Positions 1-8,315 of a stretch of 64,000 bases of DNA are shown here, in pieces. The stretch covers positions 915,911-979,910 of the forward strand of contig NZ_CP007161.1 of assembly GCF_000725285.1 (NCBI RefSeq). The letters run 5' to 3'. The stretch's first letter is position 1; each line of letters begins with the position of its first letter. The notes below the pieces were generated by a model. That model was not told where the DNA came from. It saw only the letters and a list, made by a program, of their open reading frames with translations, and did no database searches. The stretch is from Virgibacillus sp. SK37 (GTDB taxonomy: Bacteria > Bacillota > Bacilli > Bacillales > Amphibacillaceae). A program made the position numbers and the translations under genes.

Positions 1-966
1 AATAGATATTAGTAGCTGTGTCGGTATGATACTATATTGGTAAGTGGTTATTGCTACATAAATTGGTGTAATAACAATAGATAGAAACAATGCAATAAAG
101 CGTACTGCCCTTAGAAAGGTTCCAGCATACCAATTCATATAAATATCTTCGGTGGATTCAATAAAACTAAATAAACTGGAGGGAGCAATTACACCCATTG
201 GGCTATTCTCTACCATGAGACCGAGCTTTCCTTTTGTGATGGCATAAGTGAACCTGTCTGGAAGCTCTGTGGACAAAAACTGTGGAAAAATATGTAATTG
301 TGAATCTGCGAGGTATTGCTTCAACACAGAACTGTCCTCAATTTCATCGACATCCAATTCCTTGAGTCGCTGACGCATTGTTTGTACATCCTCATCGTTC
401 GCAACCGATTTCATAAACACCAATCTCACTTGTCTTGGGTTAACCTTGCCGATGGTGAATTCCTCCAGCACAAGATCAGTTGATTTTATTCTCCACCTTA
501 CAATATTCATATTTGTCGTTAACGATTCCGTAAAAGCCACTTTTGGACCAAGTACTAGCGATTCTGTTTCAGCTTGTGCAAGGGAACGCTTTTCTTTATT
601 TAAAAGTAAATAGGAAACTACTTCACTTTCTCCTTCAATATAAATAAAAACTTCCCCAATTAATATCCTTTCCAGAATCTTATCAAGGGAATCAATGGTT
701 GTACCTGAATTCAAAGGAATTGTATTTAGTAGTAGAGGGTTTGTCCATTCCACTTCCTTGTTTAATAAGGTACTCAAAATTGACTTTTCTACTTTCTCTG
801 TATCTACCTGATAGCCAATATAGAAAACGGCAATTTTTTTGCCCATATGCTCATACTTGGAAAAGGAAAGATCAGGATTATCTTTAAATTTACTTTGCAT
901 GATTTCTTCAAGTTGTTCAATTTCGGTTGGAAAGATTTGTTTTTTCCATTGCTTTCTCTTCCGCAT
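1..966 (-). CDS. GerA-family spore germination receptor A subunit (5' part, cut by window edge)
   Basis: Only the first 322 codons are in the window; the gene runs off the left edge. The protein starts MRKRKQW, has a long hydrophilic N-terminal domain and reaches its first membrane segments (around residues 290-322, with the motif ITPIYVA). The stretches ENSPMGVIAPSS and FIESTEDIYMNWY are typical of GerA/GerKA/GerBA A subunits, which sit in the inner spore membrane and form part of the germinant receptor. The ATG at 966 follows an AGGAGGT ribosome binding site, so this start is good. Which receptor (GerA, GerB, GerK or another) cannot be told from half a gene; B and C subunits would be expected to the left. 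Confidence 0.9.
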   Translation of the reverse strand, partial: MRKRKQWKKQIFPTEIEQLEEIMQSKFKDNPDLSFSKYEHMGKKIAVFYIGYQVDTEKVEKSILSTLLNKEVEWTNPLLLNTIPLNSGTTIDSLDKILERILIGEVFIYIEGESEVVSYLLLNKEKRSLAQAETESLVLGPKVAFTESLTTNMNIVRWRIKSTDLVLEEFTIGKVNPRQVRLVFMKSVANDEDVQTMRQRLKELDVDEIEDSSVLKQYLADSQLHIFPQFLSTELPDRFTYAITKGKLGLMVENSPMGVIAPSSLFSFIESTEDIYMNWYAGTFLRAVRFIALFLSIVITPIYVAITTYQYSIIPTQLLISI

Positions 967-1220
967 AGGGCAGGGCACCTCCTACATTTTCCTGTTATGG
1001 CATAGTATGTGAAGCGAAAGAAAAAATTATGTAAGATAGTTTGCTCGTTTTATAAAAAAGACAAAAAGAAACAGAAAGTGGAGGAAAGGATTTACTTAAA
1101 AATAGCTGCTAAAGTCAGATTTAAAGGAGAGACTCCAAACATGGTGTTAAAAGAGTGCTAATGGGGATACAAAGACTGCTATGTTGGGGATGTTAGAGAG
1201 GGAAAAGGAAGGTTAAATAA

Positions 1221-1248
1221 AAAAGCACAGAAGAGCATCTGTGCTTTT
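1221..1248 (-). terminator. Intrinsic terminator of the carbonic anhydrase gene
   Basis: AGCACAG and CTGTGCT arms flanked by A4 and T4 runs lie directly after the minus-strand stop at 1259. Being A/T-flanked on both sides it could also work on the plus strand, but no plus-strand gene ends here. Confidence 0.7.
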
Positions 1249-1258
1249 GCATGTCATT

Positions 1259-1813
1259 TTAATCCTCTTTTGAAACTACATCCACTTTACCAGTGTGTGG
1301 ATCAATAACCAAACCGTGAACCTTCACTTCTTTAGGAAGTAATGGATGGTTACGTATAATGGAGACACTTTGCATGACAGATTCTTCAACTGTATCAAAG
1401 CCATGGAACTCCTCATCTAGATTTATTCCACTATGTGTAATAGTCTCAAGTGTATTTTTATCAACCCCACGCGCTTCCATTTTTTCTGCTAGTGCTTTGG
1501 TGTCGACATGTGACATACCGCAGTCATGGTGGCCAATTACGGTTACTTCCTCGGCCTGCAATTGATAAACTGCAACAAGAATACTTTTCATAATACTGTC
1601 AAAAGGTTTGCGAATGATTGCTCCAGCATTTTTGAGCATCTTGACATCCCCGTTTTGAATGTTTAAGGCTCGTGGCAGAAGTTCGACTAAGCGAGATTCC
1701 ATACATGTGAAAACAACCATTCGTTTGTTAGGGATACTATCCGTTTTATATGGTTCGTAGGATTTACCTTCCACAAAATGTTTATTGTATTCCAGCATTT
1801 CTTCCAAGTGCAT
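1259..1813 (-). CDS. Beta-carbonic anhydrase (YtiB-like)
   Basis: A 184-residue protein of the beta class, which interconverts CO2 and bicarbonate in the cytoplasm. Zinc ligands are visible as C37 in CMESR and H95/C98 in GHHDCGM. The usual catalytic dyad is Asp-Arg in C-x-D-x-R; here the acidic residue is Glu (E39) with R41 kept, confirmed by the GAA codon. Overall similarity to B. subtilis YtiB is strong (VELLP, NGDVK, NAGA, GLVIDP). It is a single gene with its own terminator downstream and no partner gene. The Glu substitution may change activity or oligomer behaviour; this is inference. Confidence 0.9.
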   Translation of the reverse strand: MHLEEMLEYNKHFVEGKSYEPYKTDSIPNKRMVVFTCMESRLVELLPRALNIQNGDVKMLKNAGAIIRKPFDSIMKSILVAVYQLQAEEVTVIGHHDCGMSHVDTKALAEKMEARGVDKNTLETITHSGINLDEEFHGFDTVEESVMQSVSIIRNHPLLPKEVKVHGLVIDPHTGKVDVVSKED

Positions 1814-1957
1814 ATTTCCACTCCTTTAAAATAAGTTTCTCCTATTAAAATATAGCAGTTTTTTTAAGTTAGTGTACAGGAGAAAGTTAATTTCGACAAA
1901 ATGTACTATTTTCTCTTAAGCCCAAAGACTCATTTTTGGAAAATTTGAACATAGATA

Positions 1958-1986
1958 TTGTTTGTCCTAACTAAGTAAGGTATGAT
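1958..1986 (+). promoter_or_regulatory. SigmaA-type promoter of the zinc-ribbon gene
   Basis: TTGTTT, 17 bases, then TATGAT, about 30 bases before the ATG at 2017. The -10 is good, the -35 moderate. Confidence 0.5.
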
Positions 1987-2016
1987 GAAAATATCAATTT
2001 GCTGAGGGGTGAGAGA

Positions 2017-2250
2017 ATGGGAGAGTTTGTACGTAATTGTCGATTGTGCAAAGAACCAATGGAAAGCAGTCCATTTATGATGTGCCCAACTTGCCTGATA
2101 GAAGGAGATCGAGTCCGTAGTTTCATCAGGAAGCACCCACTTGTTTCTGTTGAAGAAATATCCATGTCAACAAATGTGGACATGGAAAAAGTTAAAAATA
2201 TGGTTAAATTAGGATTAAACAACAAACATGAAAATAAAATACTCAAATAA
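2017..2250 (+). CDS. Small zinc-ribbon protein, YvyF-like
   Basis: A 77-residue protein with a Cys-x2-Cys (CRLC) and a second Cys-x2-Cys (CPTC) in the first third, as in a zinc ribbon, followed by a helical C-terminal part that reads like a small HTH (VEEISMSTNVDMEKVKNMV). The layout resembles YvyF, the small protein encoded with flagellar genes in Bacillus, but there are no flagellar genes around it, so the function is not claimed. The ATG at 2017 has GAGGGGTGAG before it; a TTG at 1999 would lie upstream of that site and is rejected. It is monocistronic, with a promoter at 1958 and a terminator after the stop. Confidence 0.65.
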   Translation: MGEFVRNCRLCKEPMESSPFMMCPTCLIEGDRVRSFIRKHPLVSVEEISMSTNVDMEKVKNMVKLGLNNKHENKILK

Positions 2251-2253
2251 ATT

Positions 2254-2293
2254 AAAAAGCGAATTACTTCACGCAAAGAGTAGTTCGCTTTTG
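2254..2293 (+). terminator. Intrinsic terminator
   Basis: AAAAGCGAA..TACT and AGTAGTTCGCTTTT arms, then a T-rich stretch, directly after the stop at 2250. Confidence 0.75.
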
Positions 2294-2344
2294 GTTTTTA
2301 ATAATCTCTAAGTAACAATAAATTAAAAATTATTTGAAAAGTAG

Positions 2345-2373
2345 TTGACATTCAAATATCTAAATACTATAAT
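2345..2373 (+). promoter_or_regulatory. Consensus sigmaA promoter of the bmr operon
   Basis: Perfect TTGACA (2345-2350), 17-base spacer, perfect TATAAT (2368-2373). Transcription should start near 2380, just ahead of the leader ORF. Such a strong promoter fits an operon controlled after initiation by attenuation. Confidence 0.85.
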
Positions 2374-2398
2374 TATTGAGAACAAAAAAACAGAAAGG

Positions 2399-2548
2399 AG
2401 GTCACAGACCATGGAAAACAACGTAATTTTTCAAACAAACAACTTCATACGCACTGTGACCTGCTTTGGACGGATTATGGAAAAAAATAGCTAACTATGG
2501 CTTATTGTTTCTATACTAAAAAGGTCACTATTTATTTGTGGCCTTTTT
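2399..2548 (+). promoter_or_regulatory. Translation-dependent attenuator (anti-antiterminator / antiterminator / terminator)
   Basis: Three exclusive pairings are visible. A (AGGTCACAG, 2399-2407) pairs over 9 bp with B (CTGTGACCT, 2454-2462). B also pairs over 7 bp with C (AGGTCAC, 2522-2528). C pairs with D (GTGGCCT, 2538-2544) in an 11-bp terminator stem ending in T5 (2544-2548). A ribosome held early in the leader ORF would cover A, free B for C, and block the terminator. Known for bmrBCD of B. subtilis; the assignment here is from the sequence. Confidence 0.75.
2411..2494 (+). CDS. Leader peptide of the bmrCD operon (bmrB-like)
   Basis: A 27-codon ORF with a strong site AAAGGAGGT ten bases before its ATG. 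It lies between a consensus promoter and two terminator hairpins, upstream of an ABC exporter pair homologous to BmrC/BmrD. In B. subtilis, bmrB (yheJ) is a leader ORF through which stalled ribosomes relieve termination when translation is inhibited by antibiotics. The sequence here supports the same layout: the leader ribosome binding site (2399-2407) can pair perfectly with codons 15-18 (2454-2462), and part of that segment can instead pair with the terminator's 5' arm. The peptide itself (MENNVIF...) has no recognisable domain. Role as a leader is inferred from position and pairing. Confidence 0.8.
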   Translation: MENNVIFQTNNFIRTVTCFGRIMEKNS

Positions 2549-2593
2549 GTAGTTATAGGGTAGTTTTGGATTTTTCTGACCTATGAATGTATT

Positions 2594-2624
2594 GCATGTG
2601 TTGTCACAAACACATGCTTTTTTT
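2594..2624 (+). terminator. Second intrinsic terminator in the bmr leader
   Basis: A perfect 9-bp stem GCATGTGTT / AACACATGC with a 6-base loop and a T7 tract, 46 bases after the first terminator and 184 bases before bmrC. Two terminators in series would give tight repression. The rest of the leader (2625-2800) holds only weak hairpins. Confidence 0.75.
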
Positions 2625-2807
2625 ATTTAGATCACATCTCATATGTGCGGGAATTTCCACAGCATAAAAGCTAAGCCCTGATTCGTTCATCGTTGCAGGA
2701 AACATATAAACAAATTGTCTAGTTGGAGCATAGACCCTTTGTAGCGAAAAAAGCTCCATCAATGAATTTTCACTGTGAAAATATAGAGAGATAGAGAAGG
2801 TGATAAC

Positions 2808-4553
2808 ATGTTTGCGGTTTTTAAAAAACTGGATTGGTTTTTTAAACATTATTGGAAAAGATATTTATTTGCAATCATTGCTCTAATTATTGCAAGCGCA
2901 ATTGGCTTAATACCTCCAAAGTTGGCTGGTTATACAATTGATCACATTCAATTTGATACACTGACTTCCAAATTATTAATCGCGCTTATTCTGGGATATC
3001 TTATTTTGATCGTTGTTCATTATGCCATATCATTTTTATGGGATTATACCTTATTTGGAGGGGCGGTTATCCTTGAAAGGTGGACACGGAGCAAGTTAAT
3101 GTCCCATTTCTTAGCCATGACTCCAACATTCTTTGGAAAATACCGTACCGGTGATCTAATGGCAAGGTCCACAAATGATCTAAAAGCAATTAGTCTTACA
3201 GCAGGGTTCGGAGTACTTACCCTTGTCGATTCCAGTATATTTATGTTAATGATCATAGCGATGATGGGTTTTACAATTAGTTGGAAACTAACATTGGCTG
3301 CACTGATTCCTTTGCCTGTAATGGCAATTGTAATGAATAAATATGGGGCAGCTATCCATTCAAGGTTCACCAAAGCACAGGAAGCTTTTGGCGAAATGAA
3401 TAATGATGTTTTGGAATCAATCCGGGGTGTTCGGGTGATCCGTGCTTTTGTACAGGAGAAACAGGATGCCAAACGTTTTGAGAAAATGACTAATGATGTC
3501 TATGAAAAAAATATTGAAGTAGCAAAAATTGATGCATTATTTGAACCTACAATGAAAATTTTAGTCGGCCTATCCTATACGATAGGTCTTGGCTATGGGG
3601 CAATGCTTGTATTTGAAAACCAGATGACGCTTGGCGATTTAGTTACTTTTAACGTCTACCTCGGAATGCTGATCTGGCCAATGTTCGCTGTAGGAGAGCT
3701 AATCAATATCCTTCAACGAGGAAATGCATCTCTTGATAGGGTAAATGAGACACTGGATTACAAAGCAGATGTACGCGAAGCAAAGAATCCTCTTTACGTA
3801 AATCAAGTGGATACTATTGAGTTTAAAGATGTTTCCTTTGCGTACCCGTCCACATCAAGTGATCAGTTATCTCATATTTCTCTTCACGTAAAACAGGGAC
3901 AGACAATTGGTGTAGTAGGAAAAACTGGCGCTGGTAAGACCACTTTATTTAAATTGTTACTCAGACAGTACCCTGGAGTGAAAGGGAAAATAAAAATCTC
4001 AGGTGTTGATTTACACCATTTAAGCTTGGATCAAATTCGCTCTTGGATCGGATATGTCCCTCAAGATCAGATTATGTTCTCGAAGTCCATCAGGGAAAAC
4101 ATTCAGTTCGGCAAAGGAGATGCAACAGACCAAGAAATTTTTCGTGTGATGGAGCTCGCACATTTTCTAAATGATATGAAGCAATTACCAAATGGACTTG
4201 ATACACAGGTAGGAGAAAGTGGAGTTACCTTATCAGGAGGCCAAAAGCAGCGTGTCGCTTTGGCTCGTGCATTTATTAAGAATCCTGAGATTTTGATTTT
4301 AGATGATTCCCTATCCGCTGTGGACGGGAAAACGGAATCAAAAATTATTGATCACTTAAGACAGGAAAGAAAAAGCAAAACAACATTTATAGCAGCACAT
4401 CGCTTGTCTGCTGTCACACATGCAGATCATATTATTGTACTGGAAGATGGCAAGATTGCTGAAGAAGGTACACACGAGCAATTGCTGAATAATAACGGCT
4501 GGTATAAAGAACAGTATATCCAACAACAATTGGAAGATGGGGAGGTGGAATAA
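2808..4553 (+). CDS. bmrC: Heterodimeric multidrug ABC exporter, BmrC-type half transporter
   Basis: A 581-residue half transporter: six-helix exporter domain (about residues 15-310), then an ATPase domain with Walker A GKTGAGKTT (371-379), signature LSGGQ near 475 and Walker B ILILDD ending at D499. The catalytic position after Walker B is Asp (D500) instead of Glu, which is the degenerate site known for BmrC; length also matches (585 in B. subtilis). It should pair with the next gene, whose ATPase keeps the Glu, and export hydrophobic drugs across the membrane. Start ATG 2808 follows GAAGGTGA. The stop overlaps the next ATG (TAATG), indicating translational coupling. Expression is probably set by the leader attenuator upstream. 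Confidence 0.93.
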   Translation: MFAVFKKLDWFFKHYWKRYLFAIIALIIASAIGLIPPKLAGYTIDHIQFDTLTSKLLIALILGYLILIVVHYAISFLWDYTLFGGAVILERWTRSKLMSHFLAMTPTFFGKYRTGDLMARSTNDLKAISLTAGFGVLTLVDSSIFMLMIIAMMGFTISWKLTLAALIPLPVMAIVMNKYGAAIHSRFTKAQEAFGEMNNDVLESIRGVRVIRAFVQEKQDAKRFEKMTNDVYEKNIEVAKIDALFEPTMKILVGLSYTIGLGYGAMLVFENQMTLGDLVTFNVYLGMLIWPMFAVGELINILQRGNASLDRVNETLDYKADVREAKNPLYVNQVDTIEFKDVSFAYPSTSSDQLSHISLHVKQGQTIGVVGKTGAGKTTLFKLLLRQYPGVKGKIKISGVDLHHLSLDQIRSWIGYVPQDQIMFSKSIRENIQFGKGDATDQEIFRVMELAHFLNDMKQLPNGLDTQVGESGVTLSGGQKQRVALARAFIKNPEILILDDSLSAVDGKTESKIIDHLRQERKSKTTFIAAHRLSAVTHADHIIVLEDGKIAEEGTHEQLLNNNGWYKEQYIQQQLEDGEVE

Positions 4554-6586
4554 TGAGAAAACCATCAACAGAAAGAAGATTATTTGATTACGCACTACAA
4601 TATAAAAAACAAATTTTTATTGGTTTAGCCTGCTTGATTGTAGCGGTAGCATTGGAACTTGCTGGTCCACTTATTGCCAAAAAAGTAATTGATGAACATA
4701 TTGTTGGCGTAGAAGGTACCTGGCAGGAAGTTACCCATAAGGATGAGAATTCCATCGCGTTTGAAGGGGATTATTATAAACGGGAAGATCGTGTTCAAGC
4801 ACAGGATAAAACAGTTGGTTCCCCTGTTTCCTTATTGCAAATAGGTACGTCCTATTACTTCGTGGATGCTGAAGTCCCTGCAAAAGGGAAGCGAACTGTA
4901 GAGAATGGTACGATTAAAATAACAGAAGGTGAAAAAGTAACGGAATTTAACGGTGAAAAACTCACTTTCTCTGAAGTATACCCATTTTTTGCGCCGGAGA
5001 AGAAGCCTATTATATTCTTGCTTAGTTTATATATTATATTGTTATTAATCGCAGGTTTTTTTCAATTTTTCAAAACCTACTTACTACAGAAATCATCCAA
5101 TCAAATAGTTAAAAAAATGCGCAACGATCTATTTACCCAGACACAACGAATTCCTGTCACGTATTTTGTTGATCAACCTGCAGGCAAAATCGTTGCAAGA
5201 ATTACAAATGATACGGAAGCAATACGGGATCTGTATGAGCGAGTGTTATCCATTGTTGTAACAAGCATTATATATATGGCTGGAATATTTGTTGCTCTAT
5301 TTATTTTAGATGTGAAGCTGGCGATTATGTGCTTGTTGATCATTCCATTAATTATTGGTTGGATGAAGGTATATAAACACTATGGATCGAAGTACAATAA
5401 AGTAATTCGTTCGACGATTAGTGAAATCAATGCCAATATTAATGAAGCAATTCAAGGGATGCCAATTATTCAGGCATTCCGAAAAGAAAAGAAGACAAAG
5501 GAAGATTTTGAAGTATTGAATGAGCGACATTTTATCTACCAGCGTAAGCTTGTAAAATTAAGTGCCTTAACTTCTTATAACCTTGTTACTGTTTTTCGTA
5601 ATCTGACTTTTGTAGGGTTTATTTGGTATTTCGGTTCGATGTCCTTAGATCCTGGAAGTCTTATTTCCATTGGTATGCTTTATGCGATTGTTGATTATCT
5701 GACACGGCTATTCGAACCAGTAACTGATATAGTAAATCAACTACCATTAATTGAACAGGCGAGGGTTGCTGGTGGACGTGTATTTGAATTACTTGATCAG
5801 GATGGGGAGGATGTAGATAATCGGTCAATTGAAAGGTATCGAGGGAAAATTGAGTTTGACCATGTCACTTTTTCGTATGATGGAAAAGAAGATGTTTTAC
5901 ATGATTTAATTTTTACAGTAAAAGCAGGGACGACAGCTGCTTTTGTCGGTCACACTGGTTCAGGAAAAAGTTCGATTATGAATCTGCTCTTCCGTTTTTA
6001 TGATCCGCAAAAAGGGAAGATAACGATTGATGGATGTACCACACAGGAATGGTCGCGGCAGCAGGTAAGGAGCCATATGGGAATCGTATTACAGGATCCG
6101 TTTTTATTTACTGGTACCATCCTTACAAATATTACAATGAACGATCCTGAAATAACGGAAGAAATGGCGATACATGCGTTAAAAGCTGTAGGTGCTGATC
6201 GATTTATTGAAAAACTGCCTAATAAATATCATGAAAAAGTAACAGAAGGTGGCAGTACATTCTCCTTAGGTGAAAGACAATTGCTATCTTTTGCAAGAGC
6301 ACTTGCATTTGATCCGGCAATTTTAATTCTTGATGAAGCTACTGCTAATATTGATACCGAAACAGAAGCAATTATTCAGCAAGCATTGGAGGTTCTAAAG
6401 AAAAATAGAACTACACTGGTAATCGCACATCGTCTATCTACGATTCAGCAAGCTGATACAATTTTTGTGCTTGATCGTGGTATAATAGCAGAACAAGGAA
6501 ATCATCAAAAATTAATTAATGAAAAAGGTATTTATTATCAAATGTATCAAATGCAACAAGGCAGTATGAAACAGAAGGCAATCTAA
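4553..6586 (+). CDS. bmrD: Heterodimeric multidrug ABC exporter, BmrD-type half transporter
   Basis: A 677-residue half transporter and partner of BmrC. Between the first two helices there is a hydrophilic insertion of about 100 residues (roughly 45-150), matching the extracytoplasmic domain known for BmrD; the six-helix domain follows, then the ATPase with Walker A GHTGSGKSS, Walker B LILDE with the catalytic Glu at about 595, and H-loop IAHRLST. The signature motif reads FSLGERQ rather than LSGGQ, so in the dimer only one composite site is expected to be fully canonical. The ATG overlaps the bmrC stop and has GGGGAGGTGG before it. Confidence 0.93.
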   Translation: MRKPSTERRLFDYALQYKKQIFIGLACLIVAVALELAGPLIAKKVIDEHIVGVEGTWQEVTHKDENSIAFEGDYYKREDRVQAQDKTVGSPVSLLQIGTSYYFVDAEVPAKGKRTVENGTIKITEGEKVTEFNGEKLTFSEVYPFFAPEKKPIIFLLSLYIILLLIAGFFQFFKTYLLQKSSNQIVKKMRNDLFTQTQRIPVTYFVDQPAGKIVARITNDTEAIRDLYERVLSIVVTSIIYMAGIFVALFILDVKLAIMCLLIIPLIIGWMKVYKHYGSKYNKVIRSTISEINANINEAIQGMPIIQAFRKEKKTKEDFEVLNERHFIYQRKLVKLSALTSYNLVTVFRNLTFVGFIWYFGSMSLDPGSLISIGMLYAIVDYLTRLFEPVTDIVNQLPLIEQARVAGGRVFELLDQDGEDVDNRSIERYRGKIEFDHVTFSYDGKEDVLHDLIFTVKAGTTAAFVGHTGSGKSSIMNLLFRFYDPQKGKITIDGCTTQEWSRQQVRSHMGIVLQDPFLFTGTILTNITMNDPEITEEMAIHALKAVGADRFIEKLPNKYHEKVTEGGSTFSLGERQLLSFARALAFDPAILILDEATANIDTETEAIIQQALEVLKKNRTTLVIAHRLSTIQQADTIFVLDRGIIAEQGNHQKLINEKGIYYQMYQMQQGSMKQKAI

Positions 6587-6599
6587 GGTGAGGTGGCCG

Positions 6600-7445
6600 A
6601 TGGATTACAAAGAACAAAAGCAACAACGTGATGTTATAGATGAAGATCTATATGAAGAAATAGATGACGAAGAGCTTTATGAACTTGTGCAACAGGAAAG
6701 ACAAAATGCGATTCAACGAGCAAAAGAAAGAGAAAAACAGCAAAAGCCAAAGCGACCGTTTCCCAAATGGTCGTTTTGGCTCATTGCTATTGCGTTAGTT
6801 TTTAATTTGTTTGCATTAATCCCCCAAACATTCTCCATTCCGGCTTTGGATTTTTTAATAGCTTCAGCTAAGCTATCAACACAGAACACCATTCAAGAAT
6901 ACAAAAAAGCAGTTGTAGTTATCGAAACAGAGAACAGTAAAGGAACCGGTTTTTCCATCTCCACCAATGGTCAAATTATTACGAACCATCATGTAGTGGA
7001 AGGAGAAAAAGAAGTGACTGTTGCTTTTCAAGATAAGGGATTATATTCAGCAGAAGTGACGGAAGTGTACCCTGCTGTGGACCTTGCTGTGCTTGATGTT
7101 GATGGGAAGGATCTTCCATATCTCACACTTGCTGAAAAAGGTGTAAGGACCCCAGTTGGTGAAAAGGTACAATTTATTGGCAACCCATTACGTTTCAATG
7201 GAATTGCCAACGAAGGTATTATTGCAGGGTTCACGAAATTAAAAGATTGGAAGCAGGAGGTAACTATGTTGAATGCCCCGGTTTATCGTGGAAACAGTGG
7301 CAGTCCTGTATTTAACAAAGAAGGAAAAGTAATAGGCGTGATATTTGCAACAATGACCCATGAAGAAGAAGGGAAGGTAGGTTTGTTCATCCCTATTGAT
7401 TATCTTTATGAAAAACAGGGAGAAACCACAAGTGTGCATAAATAA
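6600..7445 (+). CDS. Membrane-anchored trypsin-like serine protease (HtrA-like, no PDZ)
   Basis: A 281-residue protein. The first ~55 residues are charged (many D/E then K/R) and probably cytoplasmic; one membrane helix at about 58-78 (WSFWLIAIALVF) anchors an outside protease domain. The triad is H131 (TNHHVV), D161 (AVDLAVLDV) and S233 (GNSGSP). It ends soon after the protease fold, so the PDZ domain of HtrA/HtrB is missing. ATG 6600 is preferred because AAGGTGAGG precedes it; a GTG at 6588 sits inside that site. It follows bmrD by 13 bases and may be co-transcribed, suggesting an envelope-stress role, which is inference. Confidence 0.85.
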   Translation: MDYKEQKQQRDVIDEDLYEEIDDEELYELVQQERQNAIQRAKEREKQQKPKRPFPKWSFWLIAIALVFNLFALIPQTFSIPALDFLIASAKLSTQNTIQEYKKAVVVIETENSKGTGFSISTNGQIITNHHVVEGEKEVTVAFQDKGLYSAEVTEVYPAVDLAVLDVDGKDLPYLTLAEKGVRTPVGEKVQFIGNPLRFNGIANEGIIAGFTKLKDWKQEVTMLNAPVYRGNSGSPVFNKEGKVIGVIFATMTHEEEGKVGLFIPIDYLYEKQGETTSVHK

Positions 7446-7517
7446 GACCAACTACTAAAGTTTCGTCCGCGCTGAATTGGGGTAAATACTTCATAAACGT
7501 CGTAAGGAGGCGATGAT

Positions 7518-8231
7518 ATGTTGTTTTTTACATCTGATTTAAAAGATTACCATGTGCATGCGGCAGATGGTGAGATGGGTAAAGTAAAAGATTTATATTT
7601 TGATGATAATAATTGGGCGATTCGGTATGCAGTAATAGATGCTAGAAAATGGTTGCCCGGAAGACGTGTACTTCTATCCCCTACCTCTTTTATCACTGTG
7701 AATGAGAATGAGGGACATTTGGAAGTAAAGCATGATAAGGATACCATTCGAAACAGTCCCTCTATCCCGGAAGACCAACCAATGACTCAAGATATGGAGG
7801 ATACGTTGGCAGGATACTATGGCTGGAGCAGATATTGGATGGGAAATCTGTTATGGGGCCCGAATGTTACCCCTGCAACTGATTTAGATTCCAATACAGA
7901 AAATCCACAAATCTTTGAAGAGAAACTAGATGAACAAAAAAGGTATGACTTAAGAAGCGAAGATGAAACAAACGGATTTAAAGTTCATGCTGACGATGGA
8001 AAAATCGGTACATTAACGGATATGGTGTTTAATTCGGATAATTGGAAGCTTGAATATATGGTGGTTAGAGATAGTGAAGCCATTGTTGAAGAAGCATACT
8101 ATGTATTTGATTTAAGCACAATCGAATCTGTAGATTGGTTTGAAGAAGATATATATATCAACACTACGTTGGCAAAAGTAAAGGCGGATAAGGTTTATGA
8201 AAGGAAACAGAGCATTATGGCAAGCCTTTAA
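7518..8231 (+). CDS. PRC-barrel domain protein with two repeats
   Basis: A 237-residue protein made of two related halves: residues about 1-75 (DYHVHAADGEMGKVKDLYFDDNNWAIRY pattern) and about 145-215 (FKVHADDGKIGTLTDMVFNSDNWKLEY pattern), joined by an acidic linker. Both match the PRC-barrel fold (HAxDGxIGxVxDxxFDxxxW). No enzyme motif is present; such proteins are thought to bind RNA or surfaces, and no function is claimed. The ATG has GTAAGGAGGCGAT before it. A terminator follows. Confidence 0.85.
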   Translation: MLFFTSDLKDYHVHAADGEMGKVKDLYFDDNNWAIRYAVIDARKWLPGRRVLLSPTSFITVNENEGHLEVKHDKDTIRNSPSIPEDQPMTQDMEDTLAGYYGWSRYWMGNLLWGPNVTPATDLDSNTENPQIFEEKLDEQKRYDLRSEDETNGFKVHADDGKIGTLTDMVFNSDNWKLEYMVVRDSEAIVEEAYYVFDLSTIESVDWFEEDIYINTTLAKVKADKVYERKQSIMASL

Positions 8232-8241
8232 AGGTGAAAAG

Positions 8242-8271
8242 TGTCTCTATACTAAATAGAGGCATTTTTTT
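8242..8271 (+). terminator. Intrinsic terminator after the PRC-barrel gene
   Basis: TGTCTCTAT / ATAGAGGCA arms with a five-base loop and T7. Confidence 0.75.
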
Positions 8272-8315
8272 ATGTTCAATATGTTTTTAGGGCTAAAACA
8301 TTTTTGGGGATTTTC

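Noticed and set aside
2584-2631. 15-codon ORF through the second bmr terminator
   Set aside because: No ribosome binding site before its ATG; mentioned only as a possibility under the terminator finding.
2604-2849. 81-codon minus-strand frame over the bmr leader and bmrC start
   Set aside because: It overlaps the leader hairpins and the start of a certain gene, and has no family resemblance.
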